A program made the translations under genes and the position numbers. A stretch of DNA of 64,000 nt from Archegozetes longisetosus (Eukaryota; Arthropoda; Arachnida; Sarcoptiformes; Trhypochthoniidae). The notes under the pieces are model-generated. The model saw only the letters and a list, made by a program, of their open reading frames with translations. It made no database searches and was not told where the DNA came from. The DNA lies in the NCBI GenBank assembly GCA_018873245.2, contig JAEMBT020000001.1:62001-126000 (forward strand), read 5' to 3'. Shown piece by piece: positions 26,901 to 37,900 of this stretch. Positions within the stretch are counted from its first letter, which is position 1; each line of letters begins with the position of its first letter.

Positions 26901-29900
26901 TGTTTGAAAAAATCAAACATAACGGCAACGAATTACTCTGAGCACAAAGCAATCATGTCCTTACAAAAGTTATCAATTCATTCTGTTTTAGTTATATTTC
27001 TATCATTTTCAATCATCAAAATGTAATTAAATGATAGTTCGCTTTACTTAAAATCGAGGATAAAATGCCAGATAATTATTTGGCTCTCACTCAATGTGAT
27101 TTGTTCATTTTCAATATGCACTAAAGAGTATTATTTATTTGGATTAAATTTAAACAAGGCTGTTAAGAAATAACCAAAAAACTAATTCGATGTTAAGATT
27201 AAGCTTAATATTGAGAGCAATCAACTTGAAAATAATCGAAATGTGTCTAATAATAAATAGGAAAACGAGTCAGTTTTAGTAAACATGCCATTGTTGTTAG
27301 TGTTCATTAGTTTTATCAATTTAATTGTTCGGTTAGAGTAAAATTCAAAATTTTCACTTTAATTACATAATCCTTAACGAGTCTCTGTCTTTGATCCTCG
27401 TTTGTGTTCTGGAGCTTAAGACGAGATGAAAAGCGATGCAAAAAACTAGAACACGACTTAAACATAATCGCAGAATTATCGTCTGACCAAATTGATGGCC
27501 ATTTATCGCGATTAGTGTATTTGTCTGAGTACATCATTACTTAACATGACCAAAACAAGATTACGAAAACTATACAATAGTAGTGAGAGAGAGAGAGAGA
27601 GACTTGTTCAGAATATACGCATTAAATGAACACAAAGAATAAACACTAATTGAAAAAGAACTCTGAAAAAGGGTTACTTAACTCTTGAGAAGGCATCAAC
27701 TTTCTACAAAATATTATAATTATAAAATGACTCGACTAATACTAACGACATTTCTCGATATTGGCTCAACATATCAACTGAAATCCTAGTGTACTTCTAG
27801 ATATTGCTGTATCGCTGCCAACAATAAGCTCTCTTCACAATCTTTGCTATTAATAGAAATTTGTGATCTTATGCCAAATCGAGTGATGCAAAGAAAGTTT
27901 GCTTTTAGTGATAATTATATAAATTAAGAGATGTTTACCACCACTTGCAATAAACATCAAATCTGTTTCTCTATTTATTTCATTTTACACTGTTCTAAAA
28001 AATAATAAATTTAATTTCAAATTTTTAAATATTTTTAACTTCAAATAAAATCAAAATCAAACTGTTTATAAAATATACACTTTTTTCGCATTTAACTTTC
28101 GACTCTTGAATTGAGTGGAAAATGTGAACTGAACCAAGTTTTAACATATATTCAAACTCTATGTTTAAACAAAAATAACTTCTTTTATAAATAGTAAGAG
28201 AAAGGGTTAGCTTCAAAAGTGCTCTTAGCACGATCGAATTAATGCGATAGTTGTCGTCATTTATTATATGTCATTTTCTTTTTAATGCAAATTCAAACAA
28301 TCAATGATTGAAATTCAGCTTCAACAATAAATTAATCTCGTGCGAAAATATTGATCATTTTCATTAGTATTTAGGGTTTTCATAGTTCGAATCACTATCT
28401 CAATAAAGTCTAAGTGAACATTTTTTAACTAATTGAACATGGTTTCAATTATCAAAATAACTCATTAATATAAATTACACGTCATTTCTAACAACTAAAT
28501 AATATACCAACAATTGGCTCAGGATTTAATGAATAATTGTCGAAACTAATCATCTAAAATGCAGTTGTATGTAATTGGAATCGGGCAATTCGACAAAAGT
28601 ACATTCAATGCAAACGAAACAATTCCAGAATTTGCTGCAGTTTGAATCACGTGCAAAATTATCGTTCAATTACATAGAATTTTATTGAGTCAAAAATTTG
28701 GACCACTTCCCACAACTCATAGAACAAGAATAAAGTAAGAACGAAAAACCGATATAAAATCTATTCAATAGCATTAAAGATATTAATGAGTGACGAGTTT
28801 AAATCCTATGACAGACCCGTAACAATAGACACAACTGTGAGAAGTACAAAATTGATAACCAGAACCTTACAATTGAATCAAATAAAACAATGAACGAAGC
28901 AAACGGGCCACACAAATGGACAAAGGCTTTTCAAAATGTTCAATCAGTAATCGAGAATTGAGTTGAAGTTGAAACTGACATATATAGATATACATATATA
29001 AATTGATATGCTCGTGCCAATACATCCATATATACAGTATGCTTTGCAACTAGTTTAAATTTGGAACCTAATCCTAATTAGTATAAAATGATATGCAGCA
29101 AAACCTCGACATAACAAACATATCCTAACAAGTCAGTCATTGGTTACCACAAATTAAGTAAGTCTGTACACGATCGGCTAAATCATTGGGTTCTTTCAAC
29201 CTCGTTACGAAAATTACTGTATTAATACTCGAGCAATGATTACAGGATAGGATAGTTGAAGATGACTAAAGACAAACTAATGCGCTAAATATATTTCAAT
29301 TATCAAATGTTCAATGCTTTAGAGTAGTTTCCAATTGCCTCATGAATAAGCAAATTGTTTAAATTGATCTCAATACTTATCGAATAAAAAAGTAAGACAC
29401 CGAGTATTAAAAATTAAATGATTAGCCGATTAATGAAAGACCCGCGCGTAAGCGTAAAATAGTCGGATCTGACGAGTTGATTGTAGTTCGTTTTCAACAG
29501 TTTGCTGTCATTCTCAAAACTCACAGCATATGGATTGCAAACTTGTTTGCATTATCTGATAACTCGATTGATAATTATTGATCATATAATCAGTCAACAA
29601 TCAGCACAAACAAATAGTTTGCATACAAGTCATAGAATCACTCAGATAGTCATCAGATATTTATACGAATCCATTTTCTTAAACAACTCAATATAAATCT
29701 AGACATTTTCAATAGAAAACTATTCTAAAAAATGTATATCATATAAACAATATGAAACTTAGTGTCGCTTCATAGCATTTGTCTCATATTTTCAATAAAT
29801 ATTTAAGCATTAATTCTAAAGCATTGTAGCAGATTAGTTATAACCAATTTATGCTATGAATCAGAATAACTCGGAATCATTCAAATTATAGGCTAATCAA

Positions 29901-31086
29901 TTGTTTGAATCTTTCGTTATTAATTAGTAGTCAATGTGAAAAATGATTAATCAGCTAAACAACGATTAGATTGAAATAAATATAGGTTTTGATGCAATAA
30001 AGCCACAGAATAGCTGATAAAAGCCAACTAATTCATAAATAATACAAATATGGTCTCACGTTAGACACATTTGACTCGATTTGACATTGATTTTGACTAG
30101 AAGATGTCGAACATTGTGGAGGAGATAAAGCTTTTGAGACTTGGTTATCTTCTTCTCCGACTACCATTATCCCAATGAAATAATGAAAACATTTGATTAA
30201 AACAGAGTAACACAACTATATCAGTTTTATTAAAATCAAAAAATGAAGAAAAGACTCCAGAAATGAACAAATTAAGTTAAAATAGCTCACTTCTGAGAAA
30301 GCTTTTTAGACATTGAGTGAGAAGCGAGACATAAATATCTGGCATTCAGTGCAAACTTGGCGTAAGTCCTAAACACTCACTTTTGCCAATACTGTCTTAT
30401 TTCCGCTTTTCTCAAACTATAACTTATAACACCGTAAATATTGAGCATTCAGAGACACTTAGACATCATATAACTTAATTAATCCTAATTCAAATACATC
30501 GATATTTACTCCAACTAATATAGAGTATGAAAATAGTGTCAAACCGGTATTCATAAAGACTCTAAATCTATTGAATAATTAAACTAAAGTAAACCACTCA
30601 GATCAATAGAAGACTTACCCGTAAAAGACTTCGCGATTTATACTTTTCATAGTTTTTTCTATGTCTGCGTCGACGAGACCGAGAATGCATTGAATCCGTT
30701 TGATCGCAATGTCTATCACTTCGATAGAGATCTCTATCTCTTCTTTGGTTGCGATTCCTTCTGTTGCCATCTCTGGTACGTCTGTGACGATTTGATGCAT
30801 AACTTCTTTTAGAACTCGATTCGCCGTCGGATGACGAATTCGAATAACTTCTATGTCTTCGACGACGTCTTCTCTTGGCGTCATCTGATTCGCGTCTGTC
30901 GTCATTACGATAACTATCATAATTAATACGACATTCATGTCGTCTATTCATGTCTTCATTATCTTTAATCAACTGATCGACACATTCATAGTCTTTGTAA
31001 TCATTATTTGAATGATTAATTCTATTAATTTCATGTCCAGATGATCTCATACTCGTTTCATCCATTTCTCTGACATTACTTCTCAT
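23924..31086 (-). CDS. Doa: CLK/Doa LAMMER dual-specificity kinase
   Basis: Exons (minus strand): 31086..30619 (Arg/Ser-rich N-terminus), 26544 or 26529..26448, 26211..26145, 25793..25680, 25616..25526, 25456..25381, 25320..25226, 25165 or 25168..24873, 24233..23924. All phases match; the RS-form CDS is 1611 nt, about 536 aa, a normal CLK length. Motifs in order: [15 protein letters not shown], the glycine loop [24 protein letters not shown] with the catalytic Lys, the catalytic loop [28 protein letters not shown], the diagnostic [22 protein letters not shown], and a C-terminal RERSHSLSR as in fly Doa. The first exon is dense in RS/RD/RRRR, as expected for binding SR proteins. CLKs phosphorylate SR splicing factors in the nucleus. 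The RS exon lies 3.5-4.6 kb upstream of the kinase core. An in-frame ATG 63 nt further upstream (31149) could also serve as start. Its 5' end is divergent from MRPL53. Confidence 0.93.
27358..27537 (-). CDS. Candidate alternative first coding exon of the LAMMER kinase
   Basis: In the kinase gene's 3.5-kb intron, an ATG-initiated frame ([17 protein letters not shown]...) runs 57-60 codons with richer codon composition than the surrounding AT-rich DNA. It meets a possible donor after codon 57 (GTAATT, exon end 27367) or after codon 60 (GTGAAA, exon end 27358). Both are phase 0, which is what the next kinase exon needs. It would replace the RS domain with an unrelated N-terminus. No similarity is recognised, so chance cannot be excluded. 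Confidence 0.35.
27585..27602. repeat. (GA)n microsatellite, short
   Basis: Nine GA units inside the LAMMER kinase intron. Confidence 0.9.
30060..30167 (-). CDS. Candidate alternative first coding exon of the LAMMER kinase
   Basis: An ATG at 30167 opens [20 protein letters not shown] and continues for 36 codons to a GTGAGA donor at 30059, in phase 0, compatible with the downstream kinase exon. It cannot be spliced in frame after the RS exon through the AG at 30161, because phases then disagree. A separate promoter giving an RS-less isoform is therefore the simpler reading. Supported only by frame, donor and composition. Confidence 0.4.
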
Positions 31087-31541
31087 GTTAGAGTTTTTAT
31101 TTAAGTAAAAATTATGAGAGAAATTCAGAAATTTGTTCACGAAAAACATTGAATTCTTAGATGAGATCTATGCCTTTCGGCAAATGGCGATCACTTTAAC
31201 ACAAAACCAATTCATTAATCAATTCATTAATCACGTCGTATCTCTACTCATCAATTGTTCAATCGTTTTCTTAATAGTAAATCATTTGATGGGCAAACTT
31301 GCGTTTTTTTCAAGCATTAAATTTGAATCTACTTTGCACGGACAAATTTATGGTGAGAAAAACTGAATCTTTTCAGTTAATTATTGAAATATTTGAGATA
31401 CCAATACACCTCTGCCCGATGCTGTGTTAGACTTACGTTGCTTATTGACAAAACTATTATGTTTGTAGCAATGTTTGCTCTGTTGCCATAATTTGTGTTC
31501 AAAATATTGATCAGATCTAATAATAATTTTCATATAAATAA
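31087..31541. promoter_or_regulatory. Divergent intergenic region between LAMMER kinase and MRPL53
   Basis: The start codons of the RS-form kinase (minus, 31086) and MRPL53 (plus, 31542) lie 455 bp apart, head to head, so both promoters probably sit here. No TATA or initiator element stands out in the AT-rich sequence. The assignment rests on arrangement alone. Confidence 0.4.
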
Positions 31542-32225
31542 ATGTTATCATCACTCTTAACCAGTCCTATTCCTCCGTGGATACGAGTAGTTCGCGACCC
31601 ACTCATAAGAGAACTCAAACAACAATTAAAACAAATACAACTAAAACCAGTCAAAAGATTGCACTTCGAGTTCGACCCGTTTCACCAAAACGTGTCATCG
31701 ATTCGGTATTGAATATTCACTTTATTAATCATTCACCGATCGAAATCGTATTTAACTCCAACATTGATATGTTTTAAGCATGTATTAACTTAGTTTAAAT
31801 GAATTTTCCAATTAATAGTCAGTTTTTGGTTGCCGTCTCATCGCCTAAAGTCAGAGCAACTAATCCTAAGTGTGGTCTCAAGACTGATATTGTTTGCCAA
31901 AGACAAGAACCAACTATTACTGTATTACTAGGTATTTATTAATAAATCAAAAATATTGATCAAAAGCAATCAATATTTCGATGGAAATAAAGTTAAAAAA
32001 AAACTACTAATTATTCAGTTATTAATTCAATTTAATTCACATTCCAATAGATTCTAAAACTTTTTAATCGATACTTTGATTTGAAAAAAATTCTTTTTTT
32101 TAGAAAACGGACAAAAAGTGATTTTCAAGACATCATTGTTGACAACTCTGGAAATTGCCGAAAATTTCAACAGAATAATTGATCGATTCAGTAAATCGCC
32201 TGAAGATTTAGTACAAAAGAAATAG
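31542..32225 (+). CDS. MRPL53: Mitochondrial ribosomal protein mL53
   Basis: Three exons: 31542..31705, 31819..31931 and 32104..32225. Phases (2, then 1) match and the CDS totals 399 nt, 132 aa, close to the usual mL53 length of about 110 aa. Matching features are LKPVKRLHFEFDPFHQNV in exon 1 (compare the family pattern of LRPVKxVxxxFxPFxxNVxSxR), RQFLVAVSSPKVRATNPKC in exon 2, and ENGQKVIFKTSLLTTLEIAE in exon 3, equivalent to the GDGHRLIMRGAHLTALEML region. It is a structural component of the mitochondrial large ribosomal subunit with a thioredoxin-like fold. The N-terminus (MLSSLLTSPIPPWIRVVRD) is plausible as a short mitochondrial presequence. The next ORF begins only 6 nt after its stop and no poly(A) signal lies between, so the two may share one mRNA. 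Confidence 0.88.
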
Positions 32226-32231
32226 TTGAAA

Positions 32232-32417
32232 ATGGCTGTCAATTATTTGGCAACTAATATGAATATATTTAATAAGATGTATAATTCTATGCCCACATTT
32301 AATGATATATTCGATGAGGAAACTTTCTATTTATTTGCATTATTTGTTACCTTTACCACAATATTAGTTGTGTTTATACTTTCCAGGTTCGTTAAACTCA
32401 AAGAAGTTGACTTTTAG
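32232..32417 (+). CDS. 61-aa single-pass membrane protein, conserved function unknown
   Basis: The ATG at 32232 is in good context (GAAAATGG) and lies 6 nt after the MRPL53 stop (TAG 32223-32225). The product has a hydrophilic N-terminal part (MAVNYLATNMNIFNKMYNSM), an acidic DIFDEET segment, one hydrophobic helix (FYLFALFVTFTTILVVFIL, about residues 33-51) and a short basic tail, SRFVKLKEVDF. The arrangement resembles small integral membrane proteins, but I cannot name the family. An AATAAA at 32589 would serve both this ORF and MRPL53. It could be translated from a bicistronic mRNA by reinitiation, or from an internal promoter or splice form. Size and topology are seen; expression is inferred. 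Confidence 0.65.
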   Translation: MAVNYLATNMNIFNKMYNSMPTFNDIFDEETFYLFALFVTFTTILVVFILSRFVKLKEVDF

Positions 32418-32588
32418 TTCATTGTTTCGCTTTTGCTTTCTTTATAATTTATGAGAAAAGTTGTTTCAAATTCTACCTAAGGTCAAACTCAACCTAATTA
32501 ATTATGAAAACTCAATATGTATTGATCGATGTTTTCAATCACAAACAATAGTGTGTAACAATTGTGATTAAAAGGAGTTTTAGAAACG

Positions 32589-32594
32589 AATAAA
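32589..32594 (+). promoter_or_regulatory. Poly(A) signal AATAAA for MRPL53/small membrane protein unit
   Basis: First AATAAA after the 61-aa ORF; none occurs between the MRPL53 stop and the ORF start. Confidence 0.45.
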
Positions 32595-32902
32595 GATGTG
32601 GATTAAATTATAATTTAGTCTATCATAAAGCTTGATCGGAGAAATTGTTCTACTTTAGTGCTTTGTGTCTGGAAATAACTGCTAAATGTCAACCTTAGTT
32701 GAAGTTGCAGGTTGTTTGGTCGGCAACAGTAAGGAAAGTCCAGGGCTTCGAAATTTTGCGTTAAACCCTAGAAATATGCCAATTTTCTACAAATAGGGTC
32801 GAAATTAAGTTTTTGATTAGCCTAACTCACTAATAATAAGGTGGCGTAGACCTACATGTAGTGATCGTTTATGCTGTTTTGACCTCTGACCGCGTTATGT
32901 TA

Positions 32903-32920
32903 AGAGAGAGAGAGAGAGAG
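32903..32920. repeat. (AG)n microsatellite, short
   Basis: Nine AG units between the small membrane protein ORF and PSMF1. Confidence 0.9.
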
Positions 32921-33344
32921 AATGCCATAACAACGCATCATTTGCGATTGCTATTGTGGATTGTTTTTGAGTGTACAGAACATTTCTTATAGTCTGCCGC
33001 ATGTGAAAATACAGTAAAAACTTTATAAACAATGATAGTTGTAATGTTGATTATTGCACACACGCTTACTTATGCTTAATGTGCGCTTTACTCCAATTAT
33101 AGTGGTTTAATTGTACTTTTAATTGAGGGAAAATTACCAATCAGAACCTTTAGGTAGCTAACAATACTCTGCACAATAAAATGCGCATTCAATGTATCCA
33201 ATGTCGACATTCGTAGGATTGGTTTGTTTGAAAACAATGACTCAACATTACTTGTCGTGAACACTACTAATCATTTATTCTAGAATACTTGAGTCCGGTG
33301 TCAACTCATTATAATTTGAACAATAATAATAATAATTATACAAA

Positions 33345-34649
33345 ATGAATGGTTTTGAGTTGCTCTTTGCAACAGTCAGCCATCAATTGAGATCAAAGAA
33401 TGATCTTTTGGTAGCAGTTGTTCACTTGAAACTTATTCAAAAAGGATTTCGTTGTTTAGGATTAGGAGAACATGTATTAACAAATGATCATCATTATTAT
33501 CATATCAATCGTTATTCATAATAGGCTTATGTTGTCATTCAATCAAATAGTTTCCACAATCATCCGAAAATGAATCTGAATTATTGCCATTGGGTTGGAA
33601 CGAAGATCAACAAACTTATTGTTTGAGATATTACAACAAAACAATTGATCAAAAATTATTGGTTAAATGCGTCAAAGTTTCTGATATTATCATCATTTCT
33701 GCGCTTGTATTCAATTACATATAATATTTTATTTTACTGTCTAAAACTAATATTTAATTCATTTTGATTTAATAATCAGTTAATTACTGGCGAAAGTAAT
33801 GGTTCGACTCTTTCTATAAAAAGTGAAGATTACATAACAGACAACTTCAACACTTTCGATAGGTATAGAATTGTATTAATTTTTATTTTTTTAAATGTCA
33901 ATTTTTTTGGGAAAAACCGTTTCAGTGCATTTGTTAGTGGTTCAGTTGATAGACTTTCGCAAACTTTAGATCAAGAAATCATAAATAAACTGATCCCTTC
34001 GGCAACTGAATCAGAATCCAAGAGTAATGTAAGTGAAGAGCGAAGAGAAAGACCGGTAGAGGGACGAACAGATCCATTACTGGTAGACGAACGTAATCAG
34101 CCACTTCGTGACTATCCTCCCTTTTACGGAGAACGTCCATTTCCTCCACCGATCGGTGGCGCAGATTTAGGTCATTTTAATTGACGAATAGAAGTGACTT
34201 AGGTTTAATTCGATCCTTACATATAACTATAATTTTAATTTAGATCCCTTAGGCCTAAGACAGGGAGGAATGTTAATGGATCCCAGAAATTTTCCATCAC
34301 CTTATGGAGGAGCTCGTAACCCTTTTCCAGGGTTGCCAAGAGGTGCTGTTCCTCCGGGTGCCCGATTCGACCCATTTGGACCTCCAGGAGTTGGTCCGAA
34401 TCCAAATCCATACAGAAATCCTCGAAACGCTGTGTATGTCTTAATAACTTATTCTGATTGATCTAAACTAATCTATTAATGTTTTTAACTTTAGTCCAGA
34501 TCCGGATCATCTGCCACCTCCTCGTAAGTTATTTTTCTTTCATTCAAATTCTATTTGGAATACACTTTTTAAAAATTAAAAAGCTTTTGGTCTTAACTAA
34601 TTAGTTTATTTTTACTCTGATAGATGGTTACGATGATATGTTTATGTAA
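33345..34649 (+). CDS. PSMF1: Proteasome inhibitor/regulator PI31
   Basis: Seven exons: 33345..33473, 33551..33706, 33780..33862, 33926..34170, 34244..34433, 34495..34523 and 34624..34649. Phases agree throughout and the CDS is 858 nt, 285 aa (human PSMF1 is 271 aa). The N-terminal FP domain opens MNGFELLFATVSHQLRSKND and contains LLPLGWNEDQQTYCLRY and LVKCVKVSDIIIISAL. The C-terminal half is Pro/Gly-rich, with DPLGLRQGGMLMDPRNFP, LPRGAVPPGARFDPFGP and PDPDHLPPP then GYDDMFM. This is the conserved HbYX-like region that binds the 20S proteasome; the usual terminal Tyr position is followed here by Met-Phe-Met. PI31 acts as adaptor and regulator of proteasomes and partners FBXO7-type F-box proteins in animals. 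Introns are 60-100 bp. An AATAAA lies 81 nt after the stop. Confidence 0.95.
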
Positions 34650-34729
34650 TTATTTTAACATGAGTGCAGAGATCGATATTTTTTGGTATGAAAAACAAAT
34701 TAAAAAATTTGATTTTTATACGCTTGTAT

Positions 34730-34735
34730 AATAAA
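34730..34735 (+). promoter_or_regulatory. PSMF1 poly(A) signal
   Basis: AATAAA 81 nt downstream of the PSMF1 stop. The gliotactin-like gene ends convergently about 350 bp away and has its own AATAAA on the minus strand at 34966..34961. Confidence 0.6.
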
Positions 34736-34998
34736 TGTAATAAAAAACATTAGGCACTAAATCATTTGTGAAATATGTGATCGAAATGTTAAGTGATGCA
34801 TCAATAGACGGATATTGTTGAGCGTTGAGGTATTTATCAGACTTGTGTGTGTTTATCTTTTGGGATATAAATTCTTTCATTTGACTTGAATTTTGAACGT
34901 GGATACTCTGATTTTAATCGAGCACTGAAACGAGTCAAGTTTTCACATTTGAACTATTCGTTTATTCAAAGTCCTAAAATCTATGGAATACTAGTATA

Positions 34999-37900
34999 TT
35001 ATGTGATAATATGATACCTTAAATTACTTTCCGAATTGGCTCGTGTTGAAGGAGCGCTGTATTGAGTTCCCATCGTTGCGATGTCTGGGATATTGATATA
35101 GTCATCAATGGCTGCATCGCCGTAACGATAACTTAATGTTAAAAGTAAAGAATATCTCGATTTAAAACTTAATTTTGTTTTAAATAATTAAATACCTTTT
35201 GGCTCTGCAATAAAGACATGAACACAATAAAGTGAGGCAAAGAAGAACAATAAGAGCTGCAATAACGCTCCAAGTCGCGGCGCGATATATTCTCAGTTCA
35301 ACTTCGTATGGCTCATACGTTGGCGGCCATGTCGGAGGAATCCTTCCAACCATAGAGGGAATATAATCGTTCCAAAATTGACAGGCTTTTTGCTTATAGT
35401 CTCTCCACATAGTACTTGTGGACCAGGCATTCATATTAATAGACAAGTCATTGGTTTCCCAGGTACTTGTCTGCCAAAGTCCCGTATAATTTGTTGAATT
35501 GATCGCTAAATACTGAAGATTTTTCTGTTCCATTGGCTTCCAAAGAATGGTATTAAATAAGGCATATGGGGTCGGACCACATAAACGTGTTTTCACTGGA
35601 TCTCCTGGTCTACAATTGGGATACTTAGCAAAGTTGCCCCACGACTCGAGGATTAGTTGACTCATGTTTCGATCGGATTCAGTCCATTTCGCACGATCTA
35701 ATTGTAGAGCAGACGGAAAAAATCTGGGGTCCATGAATGGAGCTCCTGATGCTAACAAGTATTCAGTGTCGTGCGGCACTCCTATTAATAGTTCATAAAT
35801 TATTCTTAACAATCATAGTAATTGTTATTATAAAAATAAGGTACACTGCTAAGACGTACCGATCCAATCGGGTAGATTAAGTCCTTGAATCGTATAGTTA
35901 AGTACATACATATAAGTTCTAACATTATTCTCGAGCATCAGTTTTACCATTTTATCGTTTCCAGCAGTAAACCACGAGTCGGTTATCATCTGTTAATAGC
36001 CAATTCAGTATTATTAAGTACTTGTAATTATTGATAGCGTCAAAAAACTAATTTGACTACTTTACTGACAAATACTCACATCAATATATCCCTGTCTTAT
36101 TAGAGTCAAATTATTTGGATCACTCCATGGAGAGTACATAAATTTAATAGCTTTGATCAGGGAATCCTGATCTAAAGTGTAATTATAAATACTGACATAT
36201 TCTGAAATCTTTTTACTCAATACTTCGTGAGATATGACATAATTTCTTCGCTTAAAATCTTCATCAGCGACTGAAAAAAGTAAAACATAACTAACTGTAA
36301 AATTAAAGTAATATAAAAGTAAGTAGAAACTGACAGACAAACGCTGCTCCTTCATCTCTAGTCACACCTGACATGTAGGCAAATTCGGGATCAAAATTAA
36401 TTCTTCTGTCTTGAAGTAAATTCTCAGGAAAATCAGGTATCGATTGATATTCTCTATTTCGAGTGTAATAATCAACAACTGGAGCCCATGCTAGCCATCC
36501 AACATCAGGCTATTATTGATGAATGATCAGACAAAGTAATTAGATAATGTTGACTACCGATCAAGAAAAAGTCTGTATATCATTTCTTATAATAGTCTGA
36601 AACAATTAGAACTGTTTAACATACTTTCACTTCAGTTGTAGTAAAATCTATAGCACTCCGACTCTTAAGACATTCGACCAAATTGAATGTATGTCTCGTA
36701 CGACAACCAAATGCATAGCCAGCGACGACACTCGTGTTTCTCATGAACAACGGATCTCTGATGAAAGCCCAGTCGGCCACTGCGGCACCACTTTGTGCAA
36801 TAACTCTTTTGACGTATTCTAAATAATTTGAGTTTGATCAATCGTTTTTATACTTATTTCAATTAAATAGTTATATATTTATTACTTCTAGTGAGTGGCG
36901 ATAATGCCAGAAGTCCAGCACTTGCAGCTCCGGCGTCGGGTCCGAATAAAGTGATTTTATCAGGGTCACCATTGAATGCACGAATATTTTCGCGGACCCA
37001 ATTGATAGCCTGCACCTGATCTAATAAACCAAAATTTCCAGCAGATGCATTGTCTGCTGTGGCCAAATAACCTAATAACAAATCCAAGTTATATATTAGT
37101 GTATCGGAAATAGCTCTAGAATTAAAGTTCTTAGAGTTTGAAATTTTTGATGTTTTATACCTAAAAGCCCTAAACGGTAATTGAATGTAACGACAACTAC
37201 TTCTTGGGAAGCAGCTAACATATGACCGGGAAATGTATTTCCACTTCCGTGATCAAAGTTTCCACCGTGAATATAAATCATGACAGGATATGGCTCTCGA
37301 ACCACTGAAGCTGCCCATGGAGTGAATATATTCATATATAAACAGTCTTCATCTGTATACGGAATGCCGTAATCTTTGTTGACGTAACGAATATATTGTG
37401 GACAAGAATTACGATATCGATCGGCCAGTATACTACCCCATGGGGTTGGAATCTGTGGAGGCTGTTATTGACAAGAAATTACAATAACAATGAATCCATC
37501 GAATGCATCGATTCAAATACAAAGTATTTCTAGTGCATTTATTTACATTAGAAGACGAAACGGTCTAGGAATTTGAATCAAAAAAGCTTTGAGATAAGCC
37601 GTAACTCTAGCCTAACACTCAGCCTTATCAATAAAACTAGGCTTAATTCAAAACTTGTGCACTTCTTTAGATCATAATTTAAGTTCAAACAATTCATTAT
37701 TCATATTGTACTTGATTAATGACCAATCGAACAAGCATTTTGAACATCTATCTTTATATTGTTCACTTCAGGCCTAGGCATCAAATTATCTAAAGATTCA
37801 ATGTACTAGGGATTCAAATGATTTGAAAGTTAGCAAAAATCATTTCGTTTGATTCATGAGATCAGTTCAGTTTGACGACTCAAGATAAATTTGACTTATC

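Larger units (their letters stand above)
26545..30059 (-). other. Large 5' intron of the LAMMER kinase gene
   Basis: Apart from the candidate first exon at 27358..27537 and a short GA run at 27.59 kb, this is AT-rich sequence without recognisable features. Confidence 0.5.

Noticed and set aside
30615..30938. 107-aa frame overlapping the RS exon
   Set aside because: Shifted-frame shadow of the Arg/Ser-rich kinase exon; the RS frame has the family match and donor phase.
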